Shown here: one piece after another, positions 1-8,433 of the stretch
How positions within the stretch are numbered: position 1 is the stretch's first letter
How the letters are laid out: each line of letters begins with the position of its first letter
Source: an uncultured Eggerthellaceae bacterium
GTDB taxonomy: Bacteria > Actinomycetota > Coriobacteriia > Coriobacteriales > Eggerthellaceae
Assembly: GCA_910589125.1 (NCBI GenBank)
Contig: CAJURX010000001.1
Coordinates: forward strand, 1 to 64,000
Length of the DNA stretch: 64,000 nt
Direction of reading: 5' to 3'
Notes under the pieces: model-generated
What the model was told of the DNA's origin: nothing
Databases searched by the model: none
What the model saw: only the letters and a program-made list of their open reading frames with translations
Program-made: the position numbers and the translations under genes

Positions 1-1076
1 AGCCGCTCCTTGATGACCTCCATGTGCAGCAGCCCCAAGAACCCCACGCGGAAGCCGAACCCGAGCGCGACCGAGGTCTCAGGCTCCCACACGAGCGCCG
101 GATCGTTCAGCGCGAGCTTCTCGAGCGCCTCCTTCAAGGGCTCGTACTGGTCCCCTTCGATCGGGTACACGCCGGTGAACACCATGGGCTTCGCCTCGCG
201 ATACCCCGGTAGCGGCTCGTCCACGCCCCCCTCTGCGAGCGTCACGGTGTCGCCCACCTTCACCTGGCTCACATCCTTGAGCCCGGTGACGAGGTATCCC
301 ACCTCCCCGACAGAGAGATCGGGCAGCGCGAGCTCCTTCGGCGTGCGGACGCCCACCTCCTCCACGAGCGCATCGGCCCCCGTTGCGAGCATGTGGATCC
401 GATCCCCTGTCCTCATGGACCCGTCGATGACGCGCACGAGCGCCACCACGCCGCGATAGGCGTCGAAGTAGCTATCGAAGATGAGCGCGCGCAGGGGCGC
501 ATCCGCATCCCCGATGGGCGGTGCGATGTTGTAGACGATGGATTCGAGCAGCTCATGGATGCCCGCGCCGGTCTTGCCAGAGGCGAGCACGGCGTCATCG
601 GCGGGGATGGCGAGGCCATCCTCTATCTCCACCTTCACACGCTCAGGCTCTGCTGCGGGCAGGTCGATCTTGTTGATGAGGGGGATGATGTCCAGGTCGG
701 CATTCATGGCGAGCATGGCGTTCGCCACCGTCTGCGCCTCCACGCCCTGCGTGGCATCCACGACGAGCACCGCGCCCTCGCATGCAGCGAGGCTTCGGCT
801 GACCTCATAGGTGAAGTCCACGTGCCCAGGCGTGTCGATGAGGTTCAGCTGATAGGTCTGCCCATCATCGGCCGTGTACTCCACGCGGACGGCTTGGCTC
901 TTGATGGTGATGCCGCGCTCGCGCTCGATATCCATCGTGTCCAGCAGCTGCTCTTGCATATCGCGCTCGGAGACGGTGCCGGTCTGCTCCAGGATGCGAT
1001 CAGAGAGCGTCGATTTCCCGTGATCGATATGCGCGATGATGGAGAAGTTGCGTATGTTGTTCGGGTCTGTAGCCAT
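1..1076 (-). CDS. lepA: Elongation factor 4 (LepA), C-terminal part outside window
   Basis: Ribosome-associated translational GTPase that back-translocates stalled ribosomes; cytoplasmic. The 358 visible codons start at an ATG and show the G1 P-loop AHIDHGKST (residues 15-23), the G3 motif DTPGH and the G4 motif NKID, followed by domain II. Full LepA is about 600 residues, so roughly 240 C-terminal residues lie to the left of position 1. It is transcribed away from rpsT, the classic lepA/rpsT neighbourhood, though in many bacteria the two face differently. Identification is secure; only the truncation by the window edge limits it. Confidence 0.97.
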   Translation of the reverse strand, partial: MATDPNNIRNFSIIAHIDHGKSTLSDRILEQTGTVSERDMQEQLLDTMDIERERGITIKSQAVRVEYTADDGQTYQLNLIDTPGHVDFTYEVSRSLAACEGAVLVVDATQGVEAQTVANAMLAMNADLDIIPLINKIDLPAAEPERVKVEIEDGLAIPADDAVLASGKTGAGIHELLESIVYNIAPPIGDADAPLRALIFDSYFDAYRGVVALVRVIDGSMRTGDRIHMLATGADALVEEVGVRTPKELALPDLSVGEVGYLVTGLKDVSQVKVGDTVTLAEGGVDEPLPGYREAKPMVFTGVYPIEGDQYEPLKEALEKLALNDPALVWEPETSVALGFGFRVGFLGLLHMEVIKER

Positions 1077-1421
1077 CGGTCCTTCACTTCTCGGATGCTC
1101 TTCGAGCGTATCTCACATGACAACGAAGCAATGTTGCGGTATTCTATCGCATCAGCGTCAAGCGACAGCATCCGCGCATAGCGCGATCCGCAGACATGGC
1201 TGCATCATGGATCGGCTGCTGCTTGTGGCCTTGCAAGGCTAAGGCTCGCCGTCCGAAAATCCAGGGGATGGCCACACGGAACATCGCATGTGCGATCCGT
1301 GCCCTCTCGCCTTGCATCTCCACATGCCAGCTTTGCCCCTCCCCTGCATCCGGGCCTGCGTCCGCTTCGCCCAAGGCGCGAGCATACGACCATAAGGAAG
1401 CACGAGGAAGGCACGGAGAAG
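1077..1421. other. Intergenic region between divergent lepA and rpsT
   Basis: A 345-bp stretch with no convincing reading frame. It must hold the promoters of both neighbours. I could not pick a sigma-70 pair with good spacing for either one. No tRNA or known RNA motif was recognised. The last bases before rpsT contain the purine-rich ribosome binding region (AGGAAGGCACGGAG). Confidence 0.5.
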
Positions 1422-1967
1422 ATGGCGAACATCAAGTCCCAGAAGAAGCGCATCATCACCAATGAGAAGGCCCGCATGCGCAATCGCGCGATCAAGAGCG
1501 AGCTCAAGACCGCTACGCGCCGCGTTCGCGAGGCTGTCGCTGCAGGCGACGGCGCTGCCGCGTTCGCTGCCGCTTGCAGCGCATGCCGCCTCATGGACAA
1601 GGCTGTGTCCAAGGGCGTCATCAAGAAGAACCAGGCCGCGAACCGCAAGAGCGGCATCATGCAGCTGGCTAACACCATCGTGACCGATGCGGACCGCAAG
1701 GCATACGCGAAGCCTGCGCGCAAGGAAGCTGCTACGGGTGGCAACAAGAAGAAGGCTGCCAAGGAAGCTCGCGTGGCTGCCATGAAGGAGCAGGAGGCTG
1801 AGAAGGCCAAGAGGCGCGAGGCTCAGGCCAAGCTCGAGGCGAAGGCCAACGCCCGCAAGGCCAAGGAGGCCGAAGAGGCTGCCAAGGCTGAAGCTGAGGC
1901 TGCTGAGGCCGATGCCGAGGTCCAGGAAGAGGTCCAGGAGGACGACGAGGCGGCTCAGGCTGAGTAG
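1422..1967 (+). CDS. rpsT: 30S ribosomal protein S20 with long charged C-terminal tail
   Basis: Primary binding protein of 16S rRNA in the small subunit. The start MANIKSQKKR is the family signature, so the upstream in-frame extension is ignored; a purine-rich ribosome binding site precedes it. Residues 1 to about 88 cover the usual S20 (85-90 residues). The protein then continues for about 93 more residues. First comes a Lys/Ala-rich stretch (KKKAAKEARVAAMKEQEAEK), then alternating Ala/Glu/Lys, and finally a very acidic end (VQEEVQEDDEAAQAE). That tail looks like a long charged helix or coiled coil. Its stop codon directly abuts the stop of holA on the other strand. Confidence 0.95.
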   Translation: MANIKSQKKRIITNEKARMRNRAIKSELKTATRRVREAVAAGDGAAAFAAACSACRLMDKAVSKGVIKKNQAANRKSGIMQLANTIVTDADRKAYAKPARKEAATGGNKKKAAKEARVAAMKEQEAEKAKRREAQAKLEAKANARKAKEAEEAAKAEAEAAEADAEVQEEVQEDDEAAQAE

Positions 1968-2939
1968 CTATCCCTGGATGACAGATACCATCCATGCATC
2001 GAAGGCGGCGTCGGGATCGGCGCCGCTCTTCATATCCCGGTCGCATATGAGCGCGCTCGCAAGCGCCGCCCGAAGCTCGCAAGCGCGATAGCGCCGCGCA
2101 TTCGCTTCGATATCGCGCACCTTCCAATCCGGTACCTTCAGCTCAGAGGCGATCTGCGCCTTGCTCCCACCAGCTTCCATCACCGCTTTCGCGCATATGA
2201 GCTCGCGGATGCGCGAGACGCACATCCCCAACAGGGAGTACGGGGTGGCGCTCGGCATGCGACGGCGCACGGAGAGGGCGCGACGCAGGTCGCGAGCAGC
2301 GAGCGCATCGGTCAGGTCCCATGGCTTCGCCTCCGCCTCGCGCATGACGGCTCGCCTGACCTCCTCTTCGCTGATGGCAGCCTTCCCCGAACCTGAGAGC
2401 GAGAGCTTCTGCAGCTCATTGTCGATGCGCACGGTATCCTCACCGAGCAGGTCGACGAGCGCAGCTGCCGCGCCGTCGGTGAGGGTGATCCCGTGCGCCG
2501 GCGCCATGTTGCGCACATGCGCCGCCAGATCGCGCTTCTTCGGGCGGCTGCAATCGATCACAGCAGAGCCGCCGAGCGCGCTCACGGCCTTGTAGAGGCG
2601 CGTGGTCTTGGCGAGCTTCTCGGCGATGATCAGCAGGACGGTGGTCTCGGAAGGCGCGGACAGATAGCTCACGAGCGCTTCGGAGTCCGCCTTCTTGAGC
2701 TTCTCCGCACCGTTCACGATGACGAGGCGCTTCTCGCTCGCGAACGGCATGGTCTGGCACGCAGATGCGATCTCCTCGCCTGTTGCGCTCTCGCCATCGA
2801 ATGTGTCGGAATTGAAGGAGAGATCCCCCAGCTTCTCAAGGCGGATGCGCATGCGCTTGAGCACCGCTTCCTTCTTGAGGGCATCATCTCCGATGACCGC
2901 GTATGCAGCCAGCAATGCTTGTTCAGTCGTTCGTGCCAT
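1968..2939 (-). CDS. holA: DNA polymerase III delta subunit
   Basis: Clamp-loader subunit that opens the beta sliding clamp. The 323-residue length and the pattern of an N-terminal Rossmann-like AAA+ domain with degenerate nucleotide motifs fit HolA. Recognisable stretches are KRLVIVNGAEKLKK near residue 70 and IDNELQKLSL near residue 195. The gene sits between comEC and rpsT, the common comEA-comEC-holA-rpsT order in Gram-positive bacteria. It begins 29 bp after comEC ends and is probably cotranscribed. It is convergent with rpsT with no base between the two stop codons. Confidence 0.93.
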   Translation of the reverse strand: MARTTEQALLAAYAVIGDDALKKEAVLKRMRIRLEKLGDLSFNSDTFDGESATGEEIASACQTMPFASEKRLVIVNGAEKLKKADSEALVSYLSAPSETTVLLIIAEKLAKTTRLYKAVSALGGSAVIDCSRPKKRDLAAHVRNMAPAHGITLTDGAAAALVDLLGEDTVRIDNELQKLSLSGSGKAAISEEEVRRAVMREAEAKPWDLTDALAARDLRRALSVRRRMPSATPYSLLGMCVSRIRELICAKAVMEAGGSKAQIASELKVPDWKVRDIEANARRYRACELRAALASALICDRDMKSGADPDAAFDAWMVSVIQG

Positions 2940-2968
2940 GGCTCAGATGATATCCGATTCCGATCGGT

Positions 2969-5344
2969 TCAGGGTCCGCGTTCACAGCGTATGGTCATCG
3001 ACTCCTTCGCGAAGGCGACCGTCACGCTCCCCTGCTCATCGGTCCTGAGCACCTCGCAGCCGATCGAATCCAAGCAAGTGAGCGCCTCATCGCTGGGGTG
3101 CCCGTATCGATTCTGAGCACCCGCGCTCACGAGGGCCACCTCGGGCGCGATGGCTCTCAGGACGACATCGGTCAAGCTCGCCTTCGAGCCGTGATGCCCC
3201 ACCTTGAGAAGATCGATATCCCCGAGGGTGCCCGCTGCCACCATCTGCTCGAGCTGCTCTGCTTCGGCGTCTCCGGTGAAGAGCGCGGACCAGTCTGCGA
3301 CCTCATCCCCATCAGCATCCAACGTGCCCAGGAGGCAGATGCTGTCAGCGTTGCCGCCCTCATCCGAGAAGCGATCCGGCCAGATGACCGTGAGCGCGAA
3401 GCGCCCGACCTCGAGCACATCCCCTACGGCAAGCCCTACCCTCTCCGCACCCGGCGATCGCTCCTCGCAGAGCGCGAGCAGTCGCGAGCATGCGTCGCAG
3501 CTGCACGTGAGCACGTCGCGCGCGAAGCAGATGCGATCCACCTCCACATACCCTCCCAGCGTTGCGAGGGATGCGCAGTGGTCGTCATCGGGATGCGTGA
3601 TGATGACGGCGTCGAGGTGGTGGACGTTGAAGCGCCCGAGTTGATGGCGCAGCTTGGCATCTGCATTGCCCGTATCCACGAGCACGCTCGCTCCATCTGA
3701 GCGGATGAGGATGGCATCCCCCTGCCCCACATCGAGCGCGATCACCTCGTCGCGCTGGAAGGCTGCCGAGACGGCGAGGGTGCACGCGACGAGGACGATG
3801 CATGACCCCGCGAACAGGCCAGCGCGCCTTAAGGTCATGCGCGGCCATGTCACCCAAAGGAGGATGCAGAGGATGGCTGAGAGCGCGATCATGGGCATGG
3901 GGTCCGCGGCACACGCGATGGAGGCGTAGGGCACGTGCGCGAGCCCGCTGACGACGAAGGAGAGCGGAGCCATGGCAAGCGACGCCGCGCCGATGATGGT
4001 CGCGCTCGCAGCGGGTGCGACCAGGCACGACACGCAGCCGATGAGCCCGACCATGCAGCTGAGCGCGAAGAGCGGAGCTGCGAGCACGTTCGCCACAGGG
4101 GCGATGAGCGATAGCTGCGAGAAGAGCGCGGCAGAGAAGGGCAGCGTCACCATGTTCGAGGCGATCGTGAGGCTCACCGGCGCGATCACCGCATCCTCGA
4201 CGATGCGCCGCGTGCGCGGGAACCATGAGGAGAACAGCCCTGCGAAGAGCACGATCCCGAGCGTTGACCCTGCAGAGAGGAAGAGCGCGACCGAGAGGCA
4301 TGCAGTGGGGTCGGCCACCAAGAACAGGATGATGCAGAGCGCGATGCTGTTCAACGACGCTGCGCGCCTGCCCGCGAATGCTGAGGTGAGCGCGCATATC
4401 GCCATGAGCGCGCTGCGCAGCGCAGAGATCGGCATGCCCGCGAATGCGACATAGGCGCAGATGAGGGCTATGGAGAGCGCGACCGCTATGCCCTTGCGCA
4501 CGCGCAAGAGCCTCAACGCTCCCATGAGCAACGCGAGGACGATGGCGGCATGTGCACCAGAGACCGCTACCAGGTGCGCAAGGCCGCTCACCTTGAAGTC
4601 CTCATAGAGCGCGCTCTTGGCCATCAAGGGACGATGTCCGCAGATGAGGGCAGCGTAGAGCGCAGCATGGTCTCCTGCGTGCGCGCAGATCGCATCGATA
4701 GCCGTCCGGCGAAGGTCACGGATCGCGTCGACGAGCGAGCCATCAGGTGCACGCTCCGTCTGCGTGGCGCGCACCTCAGCGCTCACGCCCTGCGTTCGGT
4801 AGAACCCGCGCGACTGCTCTGCCAGAGGCTGGATCGATGCATCGCAGATGATGCGATCGCCCACCAGATAGCGCTCATCCTCAGGGGTGAGGAGGCGCAC
4901 CTTGCAGGGGACGTGCGCGCCGCTTTCGACCGCGCAGATGGTAGAGGTGCCGTAAGCAGTGGAAGTCGAATCCTGGAGGGCTGTGACAGCCGTGATGGGC
5001 ATCCGCTCATCTGCCAGATGGCTTCCCTGTTGGACCTGCATGGACGCGACGAATCCCATGGATGCGCCGCATGCCGCGAAGGCGCACGCGAGGAGGATGC
5101 GACGATGCGAGCAGAGGGCCATGGATGCACAGGAGAGGCACGCGCATGCAAGGCCGGCTATCGCTGCTGTCCTGCATCCATCCATGGAGGTGCTTCTGCT
5201 CATATGGAAGGCGAGAGCCGAGGCAGCCCAGAGGATGATCGCTCCTGCGAGGAGGATCGGCACGCGGCTCCTCACAGGCCGCATCCTCATATCCTCTACG
5301 GCGCACGCACCCTCATGCCCTAGAGGTGCAGCAAAGCCCTTCAC
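2969..5344 (-). CDS. comEC: ComEC/Rec2-type DNA uptake channel
   Basis: Inner-membrane channel that moves single-stranded DNA into the cytoplasm during transformation. About 790 residues: N-terminal membrane helices, a competence domain with GLAHLVAVSGAHAAIV, more helices, and a C-terminal metallo-beta-lactamase-like domain. The last has its metal motifs THPDDDHCAS, FTGDAE and LLKVGHHGSK. The given start is a GTG two bases after the comEA stop, which would allow translational coupling. An ATG at 5284 with AGAGG eight bases upstream is an equally good start and would shorten the protein by 20 residues. It is cotranscribed with comEA. Confidence 0.94.
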   Translation of the reverse strand: MKGFAAPLGHEGACAVEDMRMRPVRSRVPILLAGAIILWAASALAFHMSRSTSMDGCRTAAIAGLACACLSCASMALCSHRRILLACAFAACGASMGFVASMQVQQGSHLADERMPITAVTALQDSTSTAYGTSTICAVESGAHVPCKVRLLTPEDERYLVGDRIICDASIQPLAEQSRGFYRTQGVSAEVRATQTERAPDGSLVDAIRDLRRTAIDAICAHAGDHAALYAALICGHRPLMAKSALYEDFKVSGLAHLVAVSGAHAAIVLALLMGALRLLRVRKGIAVALSIALICAYVAFAGMPISALRSALMAICALTSAFAGRRAASLNSIALCIILFLVADPTACLSVALFLSAGSTLGIVLFAGLFSSWFPRTRRIVEDAVIAPVSLTIASNMVTLPFSAALFSQLSLIAPVANVLAAPLFALSCMVGLIGCVSCLVAPAASATIIGAASLAMAPLSFVVSGLAHVPYASIACAADPMPMIALSAILCILLWVTWPRMTLRRAGLFAGSCIVLVACTLAVSAAFQRDEVIALDVGQGDAILIRSDGASVLVDTGNADAKLRHQLGRFNVHHLDAVIITHPDDDHCASLATLGGYVEVDRICFARDVLTCSCDACSRLLALCEERSPGAERVGLAVGDVLEVGRFALTVIWPDRFSDEGGNADSICLLGTLDADGDEVADWSALFTGDAEAEQLEQMVAAGTLGDIDLLKVGHHGSKASLTDVVLRAIAPEVALVSAGAQNRYGHPSDEALTCLDSIGCEVLRTDEQGSVTVAFAKESMTIRCERGP

Positions 5345-5346
5345 CC

Positions 5347-6039
5347 CTACCCTACGCTGATCTGGTCCCGAATGGATTCGAGCGTCTTCGCGCCGATGCC
5401 GCTCACCTTGCAGATGTCCTCTACGGCTTTGAAGCTGCCATTCGCCTCGCGATACGCGATGATCTTCTTCGCCTTGGAAGGGCCGATGCCCGATATCGTC
5501 TGGAGCTCTGCCTCGGTTGCGACATTGATGTTCACGCGCGCATCCGCACGTGTGCTCTCCTTGGGCGCGACCGCTCCGCCCATCTCCCCGGATGCGGCGT
5601 GGCCTCCATCAAGGACAGTTGAGGACGCCACCACGATCTGCTCGCCATCTTGCACCTGACGCGCGAGATTCACGCTCTCAGTGGCGGCATCTGCCGTGAA
5701 TCCCCCTGCTGCTTGGACGGCCTCTGCAACGCGCGCGCCCTCTTCCACCTGATAGATGCCCGGTCGCTCCACGCTGCCTGCGACATGGACATAGAGCGCA
5801 GGTGAGGTGCCCGCTAGCCTCCCCTCGCTCTCATCCGACTCCTCAACGCTCGCGGATGCAGCGTCAGCCTTCGCAAGGGAGAACCCATCCTCTGCGCGCA
5901 AGGCGCCTGCTGCGACCGCGACCATGCAGATGGAGAGGAGGATGATGGCACCCGCAAGGGCAGCCTTCCCGAACCGGCTCTTGAGCATCTTCCTCGGAGC
6001 ATCGCGCCCGAGCGCTTCTGCGTGGTCTTGAAAGGACAT
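5347..6039 (-). CDS. comEA: ComEA-type DNA receptor (SLBB + helix-hairpin-helix)
   Basis: Membrane-anchored receptor that binds incoming double-stranded DNA and hands it to ComEC. 230 residues: one N-terminal membrane helix (about 24-48), a Ser/Glu-rich linker, an SLBB domain (about 82-145), and a C-terminal double helix-hairpin-helix (about 169-230) with VNINVATEAELQTISGIG. The start chosen has a strong GAAGGAG ribosome binding site eight bases upstream; a longer in-frame start at 6081 lacks one. First gene of the comEA-comEC(-holA) unit. Upstream lies a set of phased short repeats. Confidence 0.95.
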   Translation of the reverse strand: MSFQDHAEALGRDAPRKMLKSRFGKAALAGAIILLSICMVAVAAGALRAEDGFSLAKADAASASVEESDESEGRLAGTSPALYVHVAGSVERPGIYQVEEGARVAEAVQAAGGFTADAATESVNLARQVQDGEQIVVASSTVLDGGHAASGEMGGAVAPKESTRADARVNINVATEAELQTISGIGPSKAKKIIAYREANGSFKAVEDICKVSGIGAKTLESIRDQISVG

Positions 6040-6104
6040 CCTTGTCGCTCCTTCCCATCCATCTGCTGATGGGATGAGCATACGGGCGCCATCTCCAAGG
6101 GACC

Positions 6105-6278
6105 TGACAGGGATCTGACAGGAATCGGATCAAGATCCTCGCGCGGTTCGCATATCTTCTGAGAGGATGTACGCTCTTCTCCTCACGCATCCAGAGCGCA
6201 TCCGCACAAGATCCTCGCCTCGATCTGCACAGGATCCGTACCGCTCTGCACGGGATCATCATCGCATCGCACAAGATC
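6105..6278. repeat. Phased direct repeats upstream of comEA (core RCANRRGATC-like)
   Basis: Seven related 10-mers on the plus strand: GACAGGGATC (6106), GACAGGAATC (6117), GATCAAGATC (6128), GCACAAGATC (6204), GCACAGGATC (6227), GCACGGGATC (6248), GCACAAGATC (6269). Start-to-start distances are 11, 11, 76, 23, 21 and 21, close to multiples of a helical turn. CAAGATCCTCGC recurs exactly at 6131 and 6207. They lie 67-240 bp upstream of the comEA start, the nearest ones where a -35 would be expected. Operator or activator sites are the likely meaning, but no regulator is identified. Confidence 0.55.
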
Positions 6279-6370
6279 AGAGGGCGATCGATCGCGCTCT
6301 TCCAGGGGATTCGCACGCGTCGTGCTGAGAAGGGTTCGGAGGCACCTCACACCGCGCAGACCGCTATGAT

Positions 6371-6388
6371 GCAGCTCGCGCGAGCTGC
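6371..6388 (-). terminator. Possible terminator hairpin after thiI
   Basis: Perfect 18-bp palindrome GCAGCTCGCGCGAGCTGC seven bases after the thiI stop codon. It is not followed by a run of T, so it would be a T-poor terminator. Confidence 0.4.
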
Positions 6389-6395
6389 AAGCCTC

Positions 6396-7595
6396 CTAGC
6401 GGGGTTGCTTGAAGTCGGTTCTCCGCGCGGCCTGGACGATCTCCTCCACCCATGCCTCTTCGGGGAATGCGCTCTCGGCCTCTTCGACGACGGGTATCTT
6501 CGCGTGGGTCTCGGGAGAGCGGGGCATGAAGAGCGTGCAGCAATCCGGTGCCTCTTCGGTGGATATCTCATAGGTGCCGATGGCATGGGCCGTGGTGATG
6601 ATGTCCTGCTTGTCCGTTCCTATCAAGGGGCGGAAGATGGGCATGGACACGGATGCGTCCGTACAGCAGATGTTGTCAAGGGTCTGGGAAGCCACCTGAC
6701 CCAAGCTCTCACCCGTCACGAGCGCTTTGGCGCCACAGGTGCGCGCAAGGCGCTCCGCAACCTTGAACATGAGGCGACGATAGAGGATCACCCGCAAGGC
6801 AGGCGGGCACTCAAGGGATATCTGACGCTGGTAGCTGCCCAGCTCAACAGTGTAGATGCGCGCGATGCAGCCCGTCTTCTCCAGCACCTTCCCGATGTCC
6901 TCCACGAGATACTCTGAGGTGCTGCTGGTCTCTGGCGCGCCGGAGAAGTGCACGGCATTGCATACTGCACCGCGCTTCGCCATCTGCCAGAGCGCGACCG
7001 GGGAATCGATGCCGCTCGACAGCAGGCACATGAGCCTGCCCGAGCTGCCAACGGGAAGGCCGCCCACGCCAGGGATGCTGAACGCGTAGGTGAATGCGGA
7101 GTTCTGCACCACCTCCACGCGCACTTCCACATCCATGCCCTTCATCTTCACCTGCGCATCAGGGAACGCATCGCACAGGACCGCTCCCACATCCTTGTTC
7201 ATGGTCATGGAATCTATGGGGAAATCCGTGTGAGCGCGCCGGGCTGCCACCTTGAAGGTGCGGAAGGGCTCGGCTTCGGCAAGCGCGATGATGGAAGCCT
7301 GTTCGATGTCATCCATCTCGCGGGGGCATTTGAATCCGCACGATGTGCGCGCGACCCCCGGTATGCGTGCGATGAAGGAGGCGCATCTCTGCGCCTCCTC
7401 GCGTGGGGTGCCCTCTTTCAAGAATACGATCAGGCGCCCCGATATCTTATGGATGGTCACCACGGGATATCCGCCTATGAGCCCGAGCACGTTCTTCATG
7501 AGCCGCGACTCGAACTTGGAGCGGTTGTGGCCCTTGAGGCCGATCTCGTGGTAATGGATCAGGATGACCCTCTGATAGGGTCCTGCTGCCATCAT
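6396..7595 (-). CDS. thiI: tRNA 4-thiouridine synthase ThiI (no rhodanese domain)
   Basis: ATP-dependent sulfurtransferase that makes 4-thiouridine at position 8 of tRNA and may also serve thiamine thiazole synthesis. 399 residues: N-terminal ferredoxin-like/THUMP region (to about 170), then a PP-loop ATPase with SSGIDSP at residues 193-199. The C-terminal rhodanese domain of the enterobacterial protein is absent, as in Bacillus-type ThiI. The start ATG overlaps the rpoZ stop by four bases (ATGA), so it is the last gene of the pyr-gmk-rpoZ-thiI unit. Confidence 0.94.
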   Translation of the reverse strand: MMAAGPYQRVILIHYHEIGLKGHNRSKFESRLMKNVLGLIGGYPVVTIHKISGRLIVFLKEGTPREEAQRCASFIARIPGVARTSCGFKCPREMDDIEQASIIALAEAEPFRTFKVAARRAHTDFPIDSMTMNKDVGAVLCDAFPDAQVKMKGMDVEVRVEVVQNSAFTYAFSIPGVGGLPVGSSGRLMCLLSSGIDSPVALWQMAKRGAVCNAVHFSGAPETSSTSEYLVEDIGKVLEKTGCIARIYTVELGSYQRQISLECPPALRVILYRRLMFKVAERLARTCGAKALVTGESLGQVASQTLDNICCTDASVSMPIFRPLIGTDKQDIITTAHAIGTYEISTEEAPDCCTLFMPRSPETHAKIPVVEEAESAFPEEAWVEEIVQAARRTDFKQPR

Positions 7596-7852
7596 TCGCC
7601 TTTGAGGTCGATGGACTCCGGATCGAAGGAGACGTCCTTGCGGGCGATCTCATTGAATGCCATCGTGAGGGGCTTGGCGTCCGCAGCGCGGGCGATCTCG
7701 ATCGCAGACTGGAGCTGGATGGCGCGATCGCGCTGACCGCACATCATGTCGTTGATGTCATGCGCACGCTTCGATGCCATGGTGCAGAGGAGGAAGCGAT
7801 CGTTGTTCGCGTCTTCCAACAGCACGTCGATGTCTGGCTTGATGATGCTCAT
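7592..7852 (-). CDS. rpoZ: RNA polymerase omega subunit
   Basis: Small subunit that helps assemble and stabilise RNA polymerase. 86 residues with the conserved RFLLCTMASKRAHDIND segment and a downstream helix where omega contacts beta-prime. It follows gmk by 26 bp, the standard gmk-rpoZ pairing, and overlaps thiI by four bases. GAAGAGGG lies about twelve bases before the ATG. Confidence 0.95.
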   Translation of the reverse strand: MSIIKPDIDVLLEDANNDRFLLCTMASKRAHDINDMMCGQRDRAIQLQSAIEIARAADAKPLTMAFNEIARKDVSFDPESIDLKGE

Positions 7853-7878
7853 ATGCTCAGGTACCCTCTTCCCACGTA

Positions 7879-8433
7879 TCAGATAGATGCCATGTAGCCG
7901 GTCATTGCTCGGAACGCCTCATCCAAGTCGTCGTTCACAAGCGTGTAATCATACTTCATTTTCTCGCCCAACTCCACCCTCGCCGTTGCGAGCCTTCGGG
8001 ATATGGCGTCCTCGGACTCCGTCCCGCGTCCGCGCAGGCGCTCCTCCAATGCGTCCATGGAGGGCGGTTCGATGAAGATGAGCTTGGCCTCGGGCAGCTT
8101 CTCCTTCACTTGGAGAGCGCCCTGCACCTCGATCTCCAGCACGACGTTCCGGCCAGCAGCCAACTGCTCTTCCACCTTGTCCTTCGGGGTGCCGTAGCAG
8201 TTCCCGCTGTATTCGGCCCATTCGATGAAGCCATCTGCCGCCGCCTTCTCCAGGAATGCGTCTCGGCTCATGAAGAAGTACTCGCGGCCATCCTCCTCGC
8301 CAGGGCGCGGTGCGCGCGTGGTGGCGCTCACGGAGACCCAGGCGTCATCCCTGCCCGCGAGCATGCTGACGAGCGTCCCCTTGCCCACGCCTGACGGACC
8401 GGATACGACGAAGAGCTTGCCGCGTGCGCTCAT
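7879..8433 (-). CDS. gmk: Guanylate kinase
   Basis: Phosphorylates GMP to GDP with ATP; cytoplasmic nucleotide salvage and synthesis. 184 residues. The P-loop GPSGVGKGT lies near the N terminus, followed by the GMP-binding region TRAPRPGEEDGREYFF and EYSGNCYGTP, and the lid. The start MSARGKLF places the P-loop at the usual distance; a longer frame upstream lies inside pyrF and is not used. Overlaps the end of pyrF by four bases, so it is coupled to the pyrimidine operon. Confidence 0.97.
   Translation of the reverse strand: MSARGKLFVVSGPSGVGKGTLVSMLAGRDDAWVSVSATTRAPRPGEEDGREYFFMSRDAFLEKAAADGFIEWAEYSGNCYGTPKDKVEEQLAAGRNVVLEIEVQGALQVKEKLPEAKLIFIEPPSMDALEERLRGRGTESEDAISRRLATARVELGEKMKYDYTLVNDDLDEAFRAMTGYMASI

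Larger units (their letters stand above)
6040..6395. other. Intergenic region between comEA and thiI with repeat array
   Basis: 356 bp without a supported gene. From left to right it holds the comEA ribosome binding site, a possible -10 (TATGCT on the minus strand, 6078-6083) lacking a recognisable -35, a group of short direct repeats (see 6105-6278), and an 18-bp palindrome just after thiI. The lack of a -35 next to repeats suggests an activator-dependent promoter (inference). Confidence 0.5.

Noticed and set aside
1290..1421. Upstream in-frame extension of rpsT to position 1290
   Set aside because: The canonical MANIKS start has the ribosome site directly before it; the extension is Pro/Arg-rich and matches no S20.
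6105..6278. CRISPR array
   Set aside because: The repeats are only 10 bp, imperfect and spaced by 11-23 bp (one gap 76); no cas gene in the window.
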